Shown one piece after another: positions 8,146-16,394 of a stretch of DNA of 64,000 bases; the first letter of the stretch is position 1; each line of letters begins with the position of its first letter. A model generated the notes under the pieces. The model was not told where the DNA came from. It made no database searches and was given only the letters and a program-made list of their open reading frames with translations. The position numbers and the translations under genes are program-made. This DNA comes from Neoroseomonas soli (GTDB taxonomy: Bacteria; Pseudomonadota; Alphaproteobacteria; Acetobacterales; Acetobacteraceae): positions 1-64,000 of the forward strand of contig NZ_JAAEDM010000011.1 of NCBI RefSeq assembly GCF_018129065.1, written 5' to 3'.

Positions 8146-9108
8146 ATGCCGCGCGGCCCCGAGATCGACGCTTTCGCCGAGAAGCTCCGGCTGCTGCTGG
8201 ACCGGGCGAACCTGTCCCGTGCGCAGGTGGCGCAGCGCGCCGGGGTGGACAAGTCGGTCGTCGCCCGCTGGCTGAACGGCGCCTTGCATCCGAGCGATCA
8301 CACCCTCTCCGCGCTCAGCGCCGCGCTGGCGCAGGAGGTGGCGGGCTTCTCCCGGGCCGACTGGGCGCTGCCGGCGGCGGCGTTCGCTTCGCGGCTCGGC
8401 CTCCCGTCGCGGGCGCCGCCGTCACCGGGCGCCACGCCCGCCCCCCTCCTGCCCGGCGTGCTGGACTGGACGGCAGGGACTCGCGCGCGGACGGACCCGA
8501 TGTATGCCGGCCTCTGGGCGCTGGCCTTCGCCTCACCGGCGAATGGCGGCCGCATCTTCTGCGTGCCGCTGCGCATCTGGCGCGAGGCCGGCGCGCCGAC
8601 GCTGCAGGTCGAGTACTCGAATGGCATGATGCTGCATAACCGTGGCGCCGCCTTCGCCCTGGCCGGACGGCTCTGGGCGGTGATGGAATCCGTCGCCCGC
8701 CGGGATGCGCTGTCGATGCTCGTCGTGCAGGGCGTGGTCGAGCAGCCGGCGCTGATCCTCGACGGCCTGTTGAGCGGGCGGCGCAACACCGCCGTCGCGG
8801 CCCTGTTCAGCACGCGGGCGATGCTGTTCCGCCTCGGCCCGGAGCCGGATGAGGAAGGCTTCGCAGCCGCGATCGCCCGCGCCAACGACCTCGCCCGCGA
8901 AGGCTGGGAGCGGCGCCTGCCGCCGGCGCTGCTCGCGGCCTTCGCGATGCCGCCTGCCGAGGCGCCCGGGCCGAACTGGCTGCTGCTCGAACTCCGCGAT
9001 GCCTGGACGCTTGGCGCCTGGCGCGACGAGGATGCGGCGCGCGCACCGCAGCGCGAGGCGCTGGCCTGCATCCGCGCTGCCTTCGGCGTGGCGGCGGAAC
9101 CGTCGTGA
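8146..9108 (+). CDS. XRE-type helix-turn-helix regulator with large C-terminal domain
   Basis: A 320-aa protein with an N-terminal lambda-repressor-like HTH at about residues 8-58 (FAEKLRLLLDRANLSRAQVA, then RAGVDKSVVARWLNG and HTLSALSAALA). The remaining 250 residues belong to no family I recognise; they are alpha/beta-like with several Trp-rich patches (LRIWREAGAPTLQVEYSNG) and may sense a ligand or bind a partner. The gene is divergent from the atypical SDR and probably controls it or itself. ATG start with GGCAG upstream. The HTH assignment is firm; the ligand is unknown. Confidence 0.8.
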   Translation: MPRGPEIDAFAEKLRLLLDRANLSRAQVAQRAGVDKSVVARWLNGALHPSDHTLSALSAALAQEVAGFSRADWALPAAAFASRLGLPSRAPPSPGATPAPLLPGVLDWTAGTRARTDPMYAGLWALAFASPANGGRIFCVPLRIWREAGAPTLQVEYSNGMMLHNRGAAFALAGRLWAVMESVARRDALSMLVVQGVVEQPALILDGLLSGRRNTAVAALFSTRAMLFRLGPEPDEEGFAAAIARANDLAREGWERRLPPALLAAFAMPPAEAPGPNWLLLELRDAWTLGAWRDEDAARAPQREALACIRAAFGVAAEPS

Positions 9109-9226
9109 CGCATCGCGATGCGCCTCCCGGCGCCGCCTGCCGCGCCTGACCGCGCATCGGTCGGATGGGGATGCTTCCCGCCACGGACCGGGCGATCAGC
9201 CGCCCGGCCGGTGGAGGGTCCAGAAG

Positions 9227-9355
9227 ATGCTCGGTTTCATCGTGCTCGCGGCCGGCGTGGTCATCCTGGCGCTGCTCGCGCCGCCACTCTGCCCGGCCGA
9301 GGAGGAACGACTGCGGCTCAGCCGCGACCCGGGCTTCATGGCCGGGCCGGTGTGA
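9227..9355 (+). CDS. small single-helix membrane peptide (42 aa)
   Basis: A 42-residue open frame beginning MLGFIVLAAGVVILALLAPP, one hydrophobic helix followed by a charged tail (EEERLRLSRDPG). A good Shine-Dalgarno (GGAGGG at 9213-9218) lies 8 nt upstream of the ATG, which is the main support. No family recognised; it could also be a chance frame. Confidence 0.4.
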   Translation: MLGFIVLAAGVVILALLAPPLCPAEEERLRLSRDPGFMAGPV

Positions 9356-9391
9356 CCGGGGCGCCGCCGCACCCCGGTCCGGCAGGCCGCA

Positions 9392-9823
9392 CTACGCCGC
9401 GGTGACGAAAGCCCGCAGCGACTCGGCCTCCTGCTCCGCCTGCTCGATGCGCGCCTTCACCAGGTCGCCGATCGAGACCATGCCGAGCAGCCGCTCCTCC
9501 TCGATGACGGGGAGGTGCCGGCAGCGATGGGTGGTCACCAGCGCGAAGGCCTCGGCGATGTGCGTGCTGGCGCGCACCGTGATGAGCTCGCTCGTCATCA
9601 GGTCGCGTGCGGTGTGGGCCAGCGCGGCGGTGCCCTCCCGCGCGACGGCGCGGACGATGTCGCGCTCGCTGACGATGCCCAGGACCTTGCCTTCCGCATC
9701 ACGCACCAGCGCGGCGCCGATGCGGTGCTGCGACAGGGTCTGGGCGATGGTCACTGCGTCCTCACCCGGGCCGACGGAGAACACGTCGCTGCCCTTCTGA
9801 CGCAGGATGGCCTGAATGGTCAT
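9392..9823 (-). CDS. CBS-domain protein (tandem CBS pair)
   Basis: A 143-aa protein made almost entirely of two CBS motifs (a Bateman module): the first from about residue 13 to 65 (VGPGEDAVTIAQTL to VSERDIVRAV), the second from about 78 to 128 (ELITVRASTHIAEAF to VSIGDLVKA). Such modules bind adenosine nucleotides and act as energy or redox sensors. The ATG (MTIQAILRQKG) is preceded by AGGAGGGAG, a strong Shine-Dalgarno. A short helical tail rich in Glu follows. It is divergent from a Bug gene; no partner enzyme is visible. Confidence 0.9.
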   Translation of the reverse strand: MTIQAILRQKGSDVFSVGPGEDAVTIAQTLSQHRIGAALVRDAEGKVLGIVSERDIVRAVAREGTAALAHTARDLMTSELITVRASTHIAEAFALVTTHRCRHLPVIEEERLLGMVSIGDLVKARIEQAEQEAESLRAFVTAA

Positions 9824-10187
9824 GTCTGCTCCCTCCTTTCCGCCGCCGGCCGGGGGGCAGGCGGGGCGCGATGACGGGACGCGCCGGGAGTGTGGCGAGG
9901 CGAGGGTCCGGCGAGCCCCGTCCGCGCAACCAATGCGCGAGCCTGCCAGCCCGGGACGGCACGACGCAAGGAAAGAAGCGCAGCGAAGGGGAAGGCCGCC
10001 AGCGTCCGGGCCGAACGATGCGGGGCCACGGCGCCGTCGGCCTGGCCGGCACCCGCCGCGGTGGTTGCCGGCGCGGCAGGTTAGCATGATGATCGTACAT
10101 CTGAGGCCAACCAGGATGCATCGCATGGTCATCGCCAGGCGCTGCTCCTCGACGTTTCGGCCAAGCCCCAAAGGAGGAAACACACCG
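9824..10187. other. 364-nt divergent intergenic region
   Basis: No supportable gene. It must hold the promoters for the minus-strand CBS gene and the plus-strand Bug gene. A purine-rich patch (AAGGAAAGAAGCGCAGCGAAGG) lies near 9969-9990 and a less GC-rich stretch (TTAGCATGATGATCGTACATC) near 10081-10101 is the best place for a promoter or operator of the Bug gene. No clear -35/-10 pair or tRNA seen. Confidence 0.5.
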
Positions 10188-11165
10188 GTGACTTCGATCA
10201 ACGGCCCGCGGCGCAGGGCGATCCTGGCGGCGGGCGCGGGCCTTCTCGCCGCCCCCGCGGTCCGCGCGCAGCCAGCCTTCCCCAATCGCCCCTTGCGGAT
10301 GATCATTCCCTTCGCGCCCGGGGGCGGGACCGATCTCCAGATGCGCGCGCTGTGCGACGCCGCGTCACGCCGCCTGGGGCAGCCCATCGTGATCGAGAAC
10401 CGATCGGGCGGCGGCGCCATCCTCGGCGCCATGGCGCTGGTGAACGACCGCTCGCCGGACGGGCATCTGCTCAGCCAGATGCCGTCCAATGTGTTCAGCT
10501 ATCCCTTGCAGCAACGCAATGCGCCGTTCGATCCGGTGAACGACTTCAGCTGGATCATCCAGATCACCGGCTATGTCTTCGGCATCGCCGTGCGGGCCGA
10601 CAGCCCGTTCCGGACGCTTGCGGATCTCATCGAGCATGCCCGGAAGAATCCGGGGCGTGTCAGCTATGGCTCGACCAGCGTCGGCGGCGTCCCGCATCTC
10701 ACGACCGAGCGGATCGCCGAGCATTTCGGCGTGGAGATGACGAATGTTCCCTACCGCGGCGGGCATGAGTCCATCACGGCCGTCATCAACGGCACCATCA
10801 CCGCCATGTCGGGCAGCGGCTGGACGGAGTTCGTCCGCAACGGGCAGATGCGGGCGCTGTGCTCGTGGGGCCCGCGCCGGCTCGCGAGCTTTCCGGATGT
10901 GCCGACGCTGAAGGAACTCGGCGTGGACATCGTCCAGACCGGTCCCTACGGCTTCGCCGGCCCGAAGAACCTGCCGGCGAACGTCGTCGCGACCCTGCAC
11001 GACGCCTTCCGCGATTCGCTGAACGACCCGGCGCACCTCGCCGTCCTGGCGTCGGCGGACATGGAAGTGGATTACCTCGGGCCGCGCGACTACGCGGCGA
11101 GCGTCGCGCGCATCGTCGAACAGAACCGCGCGGTGTTGGGGCGGCTGGGATTGCTGGCCGGCTGA
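10188..11165 (+). CDS. Bug/TctC-family periplasmic solute-binding protein
   Basis: A 325-aa tripartite-tricarboxylate-type substrate-binding protein. The GTG start is chosen because AAAGGAGG lies about 9 nt upstream and because it directly precedes a Tat-like signal (GPRRRAILAAGAGLLAAPAVRAQ). Mature-protein hallmarks: FPNRPLRMIIPFAPGGGTD, then ENRSGGGAILGA, YGSTSVGGVPH and VPTLKELG. The ligand cannot be read from sequence; the family binds carboxylates and other small acids. No TctA/TctB membrane genes are adjacent. It converges on the NdvA-like gene. Confidence 0.9.
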   Translation: MTSINGPRRRAILAAGAGLLAAPAVRAQPAFPNRPLRMIIPFAPGGGTDLQMRALCDAASRRLGQPIVIENRSGGGAILGAMALVNDRSPDGHLLSQMPSNVFSYPLQQRNAPFDPVNDFSWIIQITGYVFGIAVRADSPFRTLADLIEHARKNPGRVSYGSTSVGGVPHLTTERIAEHFGVEMTNVPYRGGHESITAVINGTITAMSGSGWTEFVRNGQMRALCSWGPRRLASFPDVPTLKELGVDIVQTGPYGFAGPKNLPANVVATLHDAFRDSLNDPAHLAVLASADMEVDYLGPRDYAASVARIVEQNRAVLGRLGLLAG

Positions 11166-11178
11166 ACGGCGCGCCACG

Positions 11179-11220
11179 ATGCCGGTCGTCCGGTGCCTGG
11201 CGGCACGGGACGGCCGGCAT
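11179..11220. terminator. strong hairpin between convergent genes
   Basis: ATGCCGGTCGTCCGGTGCC (11179-11197), loop TGGC, and GGCACGGGACGGCCGGCAT (11202-11220) pair at 17 of 19 positions, with one G-U wobble possible. The hairpin lies just after the Bug gene stop and before the stop of the convergent ABC gene. There is no T-run, so it may act as a bidirectional, Rho-assisted terminator or mRNA 3' protector. Confidence 0.6.
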
Positions 11221-11269
11221 CGGCCGCTGCGCGACGCCGCGGACGGGCGCCCCGCACGACCGGTCGCCT

Positions 11270-13036
11270 TCAGTGCGCCGGCACCGCCCCGCCCGCGAGC
11301 TGCGTCCGCACCAATTCCGCGAAGCGCCCATCCATCGCCACGAGCTCCGCGAAGGGCCCGCGTTCGGCGACGCGGCCGCCGTCGAAGACCAGGATCTCGT
11401 CCGCTTCCCGCACGGTGGACAGACGGTGGGCGATGATGAAGGTGGTGCGCCCCGCCATCAGCGCCGAGAGCGCCTTCTGCACCCGCGCCTCGGTGGCGGC
11501 GTCGAGGGCGCTGGTCGCCTCGTCGAGGATCAGCACCGGCGGGTTCTTGATGAGCGCGCGGGCGATGGCGAGGCGCTGCCGCTGCCCGCCCGACAGGTTC
11601 GAGCCGCGTTCGCCCACCACCGTGTCGTAGCCCTGGGGCTGGCGGATGATGAATTCGTGCGCCTCGGCCTGGCGGCAGGCGTCCTCGATCTCCGCCTGGG
11701 TCGCGTCGGGCCGGCCGATGAGGAGGTTCTCCCGGATGGTGCGGCTGAACAGCATGGATTCCTGGAACACCACGCCGACGTTGCGGCGGAGCGATTCCAG
11801 GCTGATCTCGCGCAGGTCGTGGCCGTCCAGCGTGATGCGCCCTTCCACCGGGTCCCACAGGCGTTGCAGCAGCGCCATGGCGGTCGACTTGCCCGCGCCG
11901 GTCTGCCCGACCAGGGCGATGGTCTTGCCCGGCGTGGCGCTGAAGGAGACGTCGCGCAGGATCGGCGGGCCGCCGGGATAGGCGAAGCCCACGCCCTCGA
12001 AGGCGACGGTGCCGGCGGCGCGGCCGACATCCAGCGCGTTCGGCGCCTCCGGCACCGTCGAGCGGGCGTCGAGCACGCCGAAGAGTTCCGCGATGCGCGG
12101 CTGCACGAAGACCATGTGGGAGACGAAGCCGATCGCGCTTTCCAGCCGCCCGATCAGCAGCGTGGCGAAGCCCATGAAGGAGACGATCTCGCCCACCGTC
12201 GCCTGGCCGCGCACATGCAGGACGGTGCCGTAGACGAAGATGGCGATGACGCAGAGCGTCGAGGCCGCGCGCGTCAGCACCGCGACGATCGCCCACCAGT
12301 TCAGCACCGGGAACTGGTGGTCGAGCACCTGGCGGATGATGTCGCCGAACATCCGCGCCTCGGAATTCAGGCGCGTGAAGGATTGCACGACGACGACGTT
12401 GGACAGCGCATCCTGCGCGTTGCCCGCGAGGCGCGAATGGAACTGCTCCACCTGCGCCTGCGCGTCCTGGGTGCGGCGGATGACGAAGGCGGAGACGGCC
12501 GCGAAGACGACCACAAGCACGATGAGCAGCGCGCCCAGCCGCCAGTTCATCGCCATGGTCAGCGGCAGCAGCACGATGAGCGAGACGAAGGTGATGATGT
12601 GCTCGCGGAAGAAGCCGAGCCACAACCCGAACAGGTTGTCGGTGCCGACCAGCATGATCTTCATCAGCCGGCCCGACTGCGTGTCCCCGTGGAAGGACAG
12701 CGGCAGCGCGAGCACGTGCTGGAAGTAGTCGTGCATCACCTTGAGCCGGTTGCGGTGCGCCATGCGGTCGGCAAACAGGCCGACGGCGACATTGGCGGCG
12801 ATGCCGGCGAAGCCGACGGCGCCCCAGATGGCGAGCAGCGTCGTCGCCTCCTGCCACAGCGCCGCCGACTCCATGCGGTCGGAGCGCGCGAGCAGGTCCA
12901 CCACGCGGCCGAACAGCACGGGTTCGAGGAACTGCAGCCCCGCCAGGGCCAGTGCGGCCACGGAGAGCCCGACCGCCATCGAACGATCGGGCCCGAGCAA
13001 CCACAGCACGCGCCCGTACAGACTGAGGAACCCCAT
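11270..13036 (-). CDS. ndvA: NdvA/ChvA-type glucan exporter, ABC transporter (fused permease-ATPase)
   Basis: A 588-aa half-transporter, the size of NdvA. It begins MGFLSLYGRVLWLLGPD, close to the family's usual N-terminus, which decides the start. Residues 20-320 form the six-helix membrane domain; residues about 335-575 form the nucleotide-binding domain with Walker A GQTGAGKST (about 376), signature LSGGQRQRL (about 478) and Walker B LILDEATSALD. Family members export cyclic beta-1,2-glucan or related polymers to the periplasm. No cyclic glucan synthase is in the window, so the cargo is uncertain. Divergent from a Bug gene. Confidence 0.85.
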   Translation of the reverse strand: MGFLSLYGRVLWLLGPDRSMAVGLSVAALALAGLQFLEPVLFGRVVDLLARSDRMESAALWQEATTLLAIWGAVGFAGIAANVAVGLFADRMAHRNRLKVMHDYFQHVLALPLSFHGDTQSGRLMKIMLVGTDNLFGLWLGFFREHIITFVSLIVLLPLTMAMNWRLGALLIVLVVVFAAVSAFVIRRTQDAQAQVEQFHSRLAGNAQDALSNVVVVQSFTRLNSEARMFGDIIRQVLDHQFPVLNWWAIVAVLTRAASTLCVIAIFVYGTVLHVRGQATVGEIVSFMGFATLLIGRLESAIGFVSHMVFVQPRIAELFGVLDARSTVPEAPNALDVGRAAGTVAFEGVGFAYPGGPPILRDVSFSATPGKTIALVGQTGAGKSTAMALLQRLWDPVEGRITLDGHDLREISLESLRRNVGVVFQESMLFSRTIRENLLIGRPDATQAEIEDACRQAEAHEFIIRQPQGYDTVVGERGSNLSGGQRQRLAIARALIKNPPVLILDEATSALDAATEARVQKALSALMAGRTTFIIAHRLSTVREADEILVFDGGRVAERGPFAELVAMDGRFAELVRTQLAGGAVPAH

Positions 13037-13156
13037 CGATCCGCGCCCCCTGCCCCGCACACCCTCCAGGGCCGCCGCCAGACTAATCGGGACAGCGCGC
13101 GCGCGCGAGGTTGATCCCGGCGCCCGGCCGGGCCAGTTTTCCACATCGGAAAGAAC

Positions 13157-13175
13157 CGACCCGCCGCACGGGTCG
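13157..13175 (+). promoter_or_regulatory. leader hairpin just upstream of Bug gene Shine-Dalgarno
   Basis: CGACCCG (13157-13163), loop CCGCA, CGGGTCG (13169-13175). The 7-bp stem ends a few bases before the Shine-Dalgarno (GGGAGGAG) of the gene starting at 13192. It could stabilise the mRNA or shape ribosome access; function inferred. Confidence 0.4.
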
Positions 13176-13191
13176 CCGGGAGGAGAAACGA

Positions 13192-14181
13192 ATGATCGAC
13201 CGCCGCGCCCTCATGGGCGGAATCGCCCTTGCGCCACTGGCCCGCCCCGCCTTCGCCCAGGCCTGGCCTTCGCGGCCCATTCGCCTCGTCGTCGGCTTCC
13301 CTCCGGGTGGAACCACGGACCTCGCCGCCCGCGTGCTGATCGAGCCGCTGACCACCCGGCTCGGCCAGTCGGTGGTGGTGGAGAACCGGCCGGGCGGGTC
13401 GGGCGGCAACATCGGCGCCGACGTGGTCGCGAAGGCGGAACCGGATGGCTACACGCTGCTGATGCAGACCGTGTCCTCGGGGGCGATCAACTTCGGCCTC
13501 TACGGGTCGCGCATGCCGCACAGGCCGGAGGACCTCGCCGCCGTCGCGCTGGTGGTGAAGGTGCCGAACGCGATCTTCGTCAACAACAACCTGCCGGTGC
13601 GGAACCTGCGGGAACTGGTGGACCTCGCGAAGCGGCAGCCGGGCAAGCTCAACATCGGCTCCTCGGGCGTCGGCACCTCCCTGCACATGACCGGCGAGTT
13701 GCTGAAGCAGGCGGCGGGGATCGAGATGACGCACGTGCCCTTCCGCGGCGCCGGGCCGATGATCCAGGAGATCATCGCCGGGCGCGTCGAGGTGGGCGTG
13801 GACAACCTGCCTTCCGTCATCGGCCACCTGCGCGAGGGGCGGCTGCGGCCGCTCGCCGTCACCACCGCGACGCGCACGCCGACCCTGCCCGACGTGCCGA
13901 CGACCGCCGAGGCCGGCTTCCCCGCCGTCGAGGCGACCGCCTGGTTCGGCATCGCCGCCCCGGCGCGCACGCCGCGCGCCATCATCGACCGCGTCGCGCG
14001 GGAGACCAACGCCGCACTCGCCGACCCGGCGGTGTGGCAGAAGCTCGCCGATCTCGGCGGCATGAAGCCGGGTCTGACGCCGGACGGGCTTTCCACGCCG
14101 GAAACCTTCCAGGCCTTCATCACCGCCGAGATCGCCAAGTGGGGCGAGGTGGTCCGGCGCGGCAACATCACGGTGGACTGA
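13192..14181 (+). CDS. Bug/TctC-family periplasmic solute-binding protein (tandem copy 1)
   Basis: A 329-aa binding protein with a Tat-like signal (MIDRRALMGGIALAPLARPAFA). Hallmarks: SRPIRLVVGFPPGGTTDLAA, VENRPGGSGGNIGAD, THVPFRGAGPM, DNLPSVIGHLREGRL and LPDVPTTAEAG. The start has an ideal GGAGGAG about 6 nt upstream. It is the first of three consecutive homologues (13192-16267) sharing RMP-x-x-PEDL, VPFRG and a C-terminal pattern ending in AEI-x-KW-x-x-VV, so they arose by tandem duplication and diverged. The ligand is not predictable. Confidence 0.92.
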   Translation: MIDRRALMGGIALAPLARPAFAQAWPSRPIRLVVGFPPGGTTDLAARVLIEPLTTRLGQSVVVENRPGGSGGNIGADVVAKAEPDGYTLLMQTVSSGAINFGLYGSRMPHRPEDLAAVALVVKVPNAIFVNNNLPVRNLRELVDLAKRQPGKLNIGSSGVGTSLHMTGELLKQAAGIEMTHVPFRGAGPMIQEIIAGRVEVGVDNLPSVIGHLREGRLRPLAVTTATRTPTLPDVPTTAEAGFPAVEATAWFGIAAPARTPRAIIDRVARETNAALADPAVWQKLADLGGMKPGLTPDGLSTPETFQAFITAEIAKWGEVVRRGNITVD

Positions 14182-14232
14182 GGCCGCGGCATTGCGGCGG
14201 GCACCGCATGGTCTAGGCTGTCCCGACAATGA

Positions 14233-14259
14233 GGCGGAGCGCATCGTGACTGCTCCGCC
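14233..14259 (+). promoter_or_regulatory. 8-bp leader hairpin upstream of Bug gene
   Basis: GGCGGAGC (14233-14240) and GCTCCGCC (14252-14259) form a perfect 8-bp stem with an 11-nt loop, 20 nt upstream of the next Bug start codon. It may end transcription of the preceding gene partially or act as a 5' leader structure; no T-run follows. Confidence 0.4.
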
Positions 14260-14279
14260 CTGACGGGAAGGAATCGACC

Positions 14280-15272
14280 ATGGGTATCGCCCGCCGCAGC
14301 GTGCTTGCCGCCTTGCCTGCCGCGCTCGCCGCGCCGCGCCTCGCCTGGGCGCAGGGCTTCCCCTCGCGCCCCATCCGCCTCGTCATTCCCTTCACGCCCG
14401 CAGGCACCACCGACCTCGTCGGCCGGCTGACGGCGGAGATGCTGGGCCGGCGGCTGAACCACCAGGTGGTGGTAGACAACCGGCCCGGCGCCTCGGGCAA
14501 TGTCGGCGCCGAATACGTCGCGCGCAGCGAGGCCGACGGCCACACGCTGCTGCTGACCACCATCGGCACCGGCGCCATCAATTTCCCCGTCTTCCGCGAG
14601 CGCATGCCCTACAAGCCCGAGGACCTGCGGGCGGTCGGGCTGATGACGCGCGTGCCCAACGTGCTGATGGCGGCGAACAACACCAACATCCGCAGCGTCG
14701 CCGACCTGGTGCGGGAAGCCCGCGCGCGGCCGGGGCAGATCAACTACGGCACCGCCGGCATCGCGACATCCCCGCATGTGGTGGTCGAGCAGTTGCGGCT
14801 GGCCACGAACATCGACATCACCCACGTGCCCTTCCGCGGCTCCGCGCCGATGCTGACCGAGATGATGGCCGAGCGCATCGAGATCGGGATGGACAACATT
14901 CCCTCGGCCCTGACCTTCATCCGGGAAGGAAAGATCCGTGCCATCGGCACGACCGGCGCGCAGCGCAACCCGACCCTGCCCGACGTGCCGACGGTGGCGG
15001 AGCAGGGCCTGCCCGGGTTCGAGGCGACCGCCTGGTTCGGCGTGCTGGCGCCCGCCGCCACGCCGGCGCCGGTGGTGCAGATGCTGGGGCGCGAACTCAA
15101 TGCCATCGCGCTCGATCCCGCCTTCCGCCAGCGCATGGAAGCGGTCGGCGCCGAGCCCCCGCGCCTGACCCCGGATGGCGGCACCAGCCCCGAGACCTTC
15201 GCGGCCTTCCTGCGCGCGGAAATCGCGAAATGGACGGATGTCGTCACGCGCGCGAACGTCCGGGTGGAGTGA
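14280..15272 (+). CDS. Bug/TctC-family periplasmic solute-binding protein (tandem copy 2)
   Basis: A 330-aa paralogue of its neighbours. Signal region MGIARRSVLAALPAALAAP then cleavage near AWA-QGF. Hallmarks: SRPIRLVIPFTPAGTTDLVG, VDNRPGASGNVGAEY, RMPYKPEDLRAVG, THVPFRGSAPML, MDNIPSALTF and a C-terminal LTPDGGTSPETFAAF. GGAAGG lies about 7 nt upstream of the ATG. Only 5 nt separate its stop from the next copy, so the two are surely co-transcribed. Confidence 0.92.
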   Translation: MGIARRSVLAALPAALAAPRLAWAQGFPSRPIRLVIPFTPAGTTDLVGRLTAEMLGRRLNHQVVVDNRPGASGNVGAEYVARSEADGHTLLLTTIGTGAINFPVFRERMPYKPEDLRAVGLMTRVPNVLMAANNTNIRSVADLVREARARPGQINYGTAGIATSPHVVVEQLRLATNIDITHVPFRGSAPMLTEMMAERIEIGMDNIPSALTFIREGKIRAIGTTGAQRNPTLPDVPTVAEQGLPGFEATAWFGVLAPAATPAPVVQMLGRELNAIALDPAFRQRMEAVGAEPPRLTPDGGTSPETFAAFLRAEIAKWTDVVTRANVRVE

Positions 15273-15277
15273 CCGCC

Positions 15278-16267
15278 ATGCTGCGCCGTCGCTCGCTGAT
15301 TGCCGCCGCCGCCGCCACGCTGCCGCTTCCCGCCCTCGGGCAGGAAGGGCCGTATCCCTCCCGCCCCATCCGCATGATCGTGAACTTCCCGCCGGGCGGG
15401 ACCACGGACATCGCCGCGCGCATCTACGCCGAGCGGCTGCAGGCGCGGCTCGGCCAGCCCGTGCCGGTGGAGAACCGCGGCGGCGCCACCGGCAACATCG
15501 GCGCCGAGGCCGTCGCCCGCGCCACCCCGGACGGCTACACGGTGTTGAGCACCGCCGTCTCGCCGGCCGCGATCAACTACGCGCTGTTCGGTGCGCGCAT
15601 GCCCTACAGGCCGGAGGACCTGGCCGCCGTCGGGCTCTACCTGCGCGTGCCCAACGTCATCATGGTCCATCCCTCCCAGCCCATCCGCACCATCCAGGAC
15701 CTGGTGGCGGCGGCGAAGGCGCGGCCGGGGCAGCTCAACTACGGCAGCGCGGGCAGCGGCGGCTCCCCGCACATGTCGATGGAGATGTTCCTGCTGCGCA
15801 CCGGCACGCGCATGACGCACGTCCCCTTCCGCGGCGCCGGTCCGATGCTGATCGAGGCGGTGGCCGGGCGGCTCGAGGCCTCGGTGGACAACATCCCGTC
15901 CTGCATTGGCCACATCCGCGACGGGCGGCTGCGCGCGCTGGCGGTGACAGGGCATGTGCGCTCCTCCGTCCTGCCCGACGTGCCGACCCTGGCCGAGACC
16001 GTGGTGCCCGGCTTCGAGGCGACCGCCTGGTTCGGCATGCAGGCGCCCGCCCGCACCCCGCGCGCGGCGATCGAGCGGCTGGGCGCGGAGATCGACGCCA
16101 TCAGCAAGGAACGGGGCACGCGGCTGAAGCTCGCCGAGCTGGGCGCCGATCCGCCGAACCTGACGCCGGACGGCGGCACCACGCCCGCAACCTTCGAGAC
16201 CTTCATCAAGGCCGAGATCGAGAAATGGGCGGAGGTGGTGCGCGCCTCGGGCGCGACGCTCGAGTGA
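15278..16267 (+). CDS. Bug/TctC-family periplasmic solute-binding protein (tandem copy 3)
   Basis: A 329-aa paralogue (MLRRRSLIAAAAATLPLPALGQ signal). Hallmarks: SRPIRMIVNFPPGGTTDIAA, VENRGGATGNIGAE, RMPYRPEDLAAVG, THVPFRGAGPML and DNIPSCIGHIRDGRL. The ATG lies 5 nt after the previous stop; its ribosome site (GGTGGAG) is inside the end of the upstream gene. Its last codons and stop (RASGATLE) form the first unit of a 30-bp tandem repeat that continues past the gene, so the 3' end of this gene looks like the seed of that repeat. Confidence 0.92.
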   Translation: MLRRRSLIAAAAATLPLPALGQEGPYPSRPIRMIVNFPPGGTTDIAARIYAERLQARLGQPVPVENRGGATGNIGAEAVARATPDGYTVLSTAVSPAAINYALFGARMPYRPEDLAAVGLYLRVPNVIMVHPSQPIRTIQDLVAAAKARPGQLNYGSAGSGGSPHMSMEMFLLRTGTRMTHVPFRGAGPMLIEAVAGRLEASVDNIPSCIGHIRDGRLRALAVTGHVRSSVLPDVPTLAETVVPGFEATAWFGMQAPARTPRAAIERLGAEIDAISKERGTRLKLAELGADPPNLTPDGGTTPATFETFIKAEIEKWAEVVRASGATLE

Positions 16268-16360
16268 GTGCGCGCCTCAGGCGCGACGCCCGAGTGAGTG
16301 CGCGCCTCAGGCGCGATGCCCGAGTGAGTGCGCGCCTCAGGCGCGACGCTCGAGTGAGCG
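16241..16360 (+). repeat. 30-bp tandem repeat, four units, starting in the last codons of a Bug gene
   Basis: Four consecutive 30-nt units begin at 16241, 16271, 16301 and 16331, each like CGCGCCTCAGGCGCGACGCC followed by CGAGTGAGTG, differing at one to three positions. The first lies inside the coding sequence and contains its stop codon; the other three are intergenic. Each unit has an inverted repeat (CGCGCC, TCA loop, GGCGCG; loop TCG in the first). Probably a minisatellite made by slippage; the hairpins may also protect or terminate the mRNA. Confidence 0.9.
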
Positions 16361-16394
16361 CGCGCGCCATGCCCGGCGGCGATCCCTCCGCCGC

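Noticed and set aside
16241-16360. CRISPR array
   Set aside because: The units are directly head-to-tail without spacers and begin in a coding sequence. This is a minisatellite.
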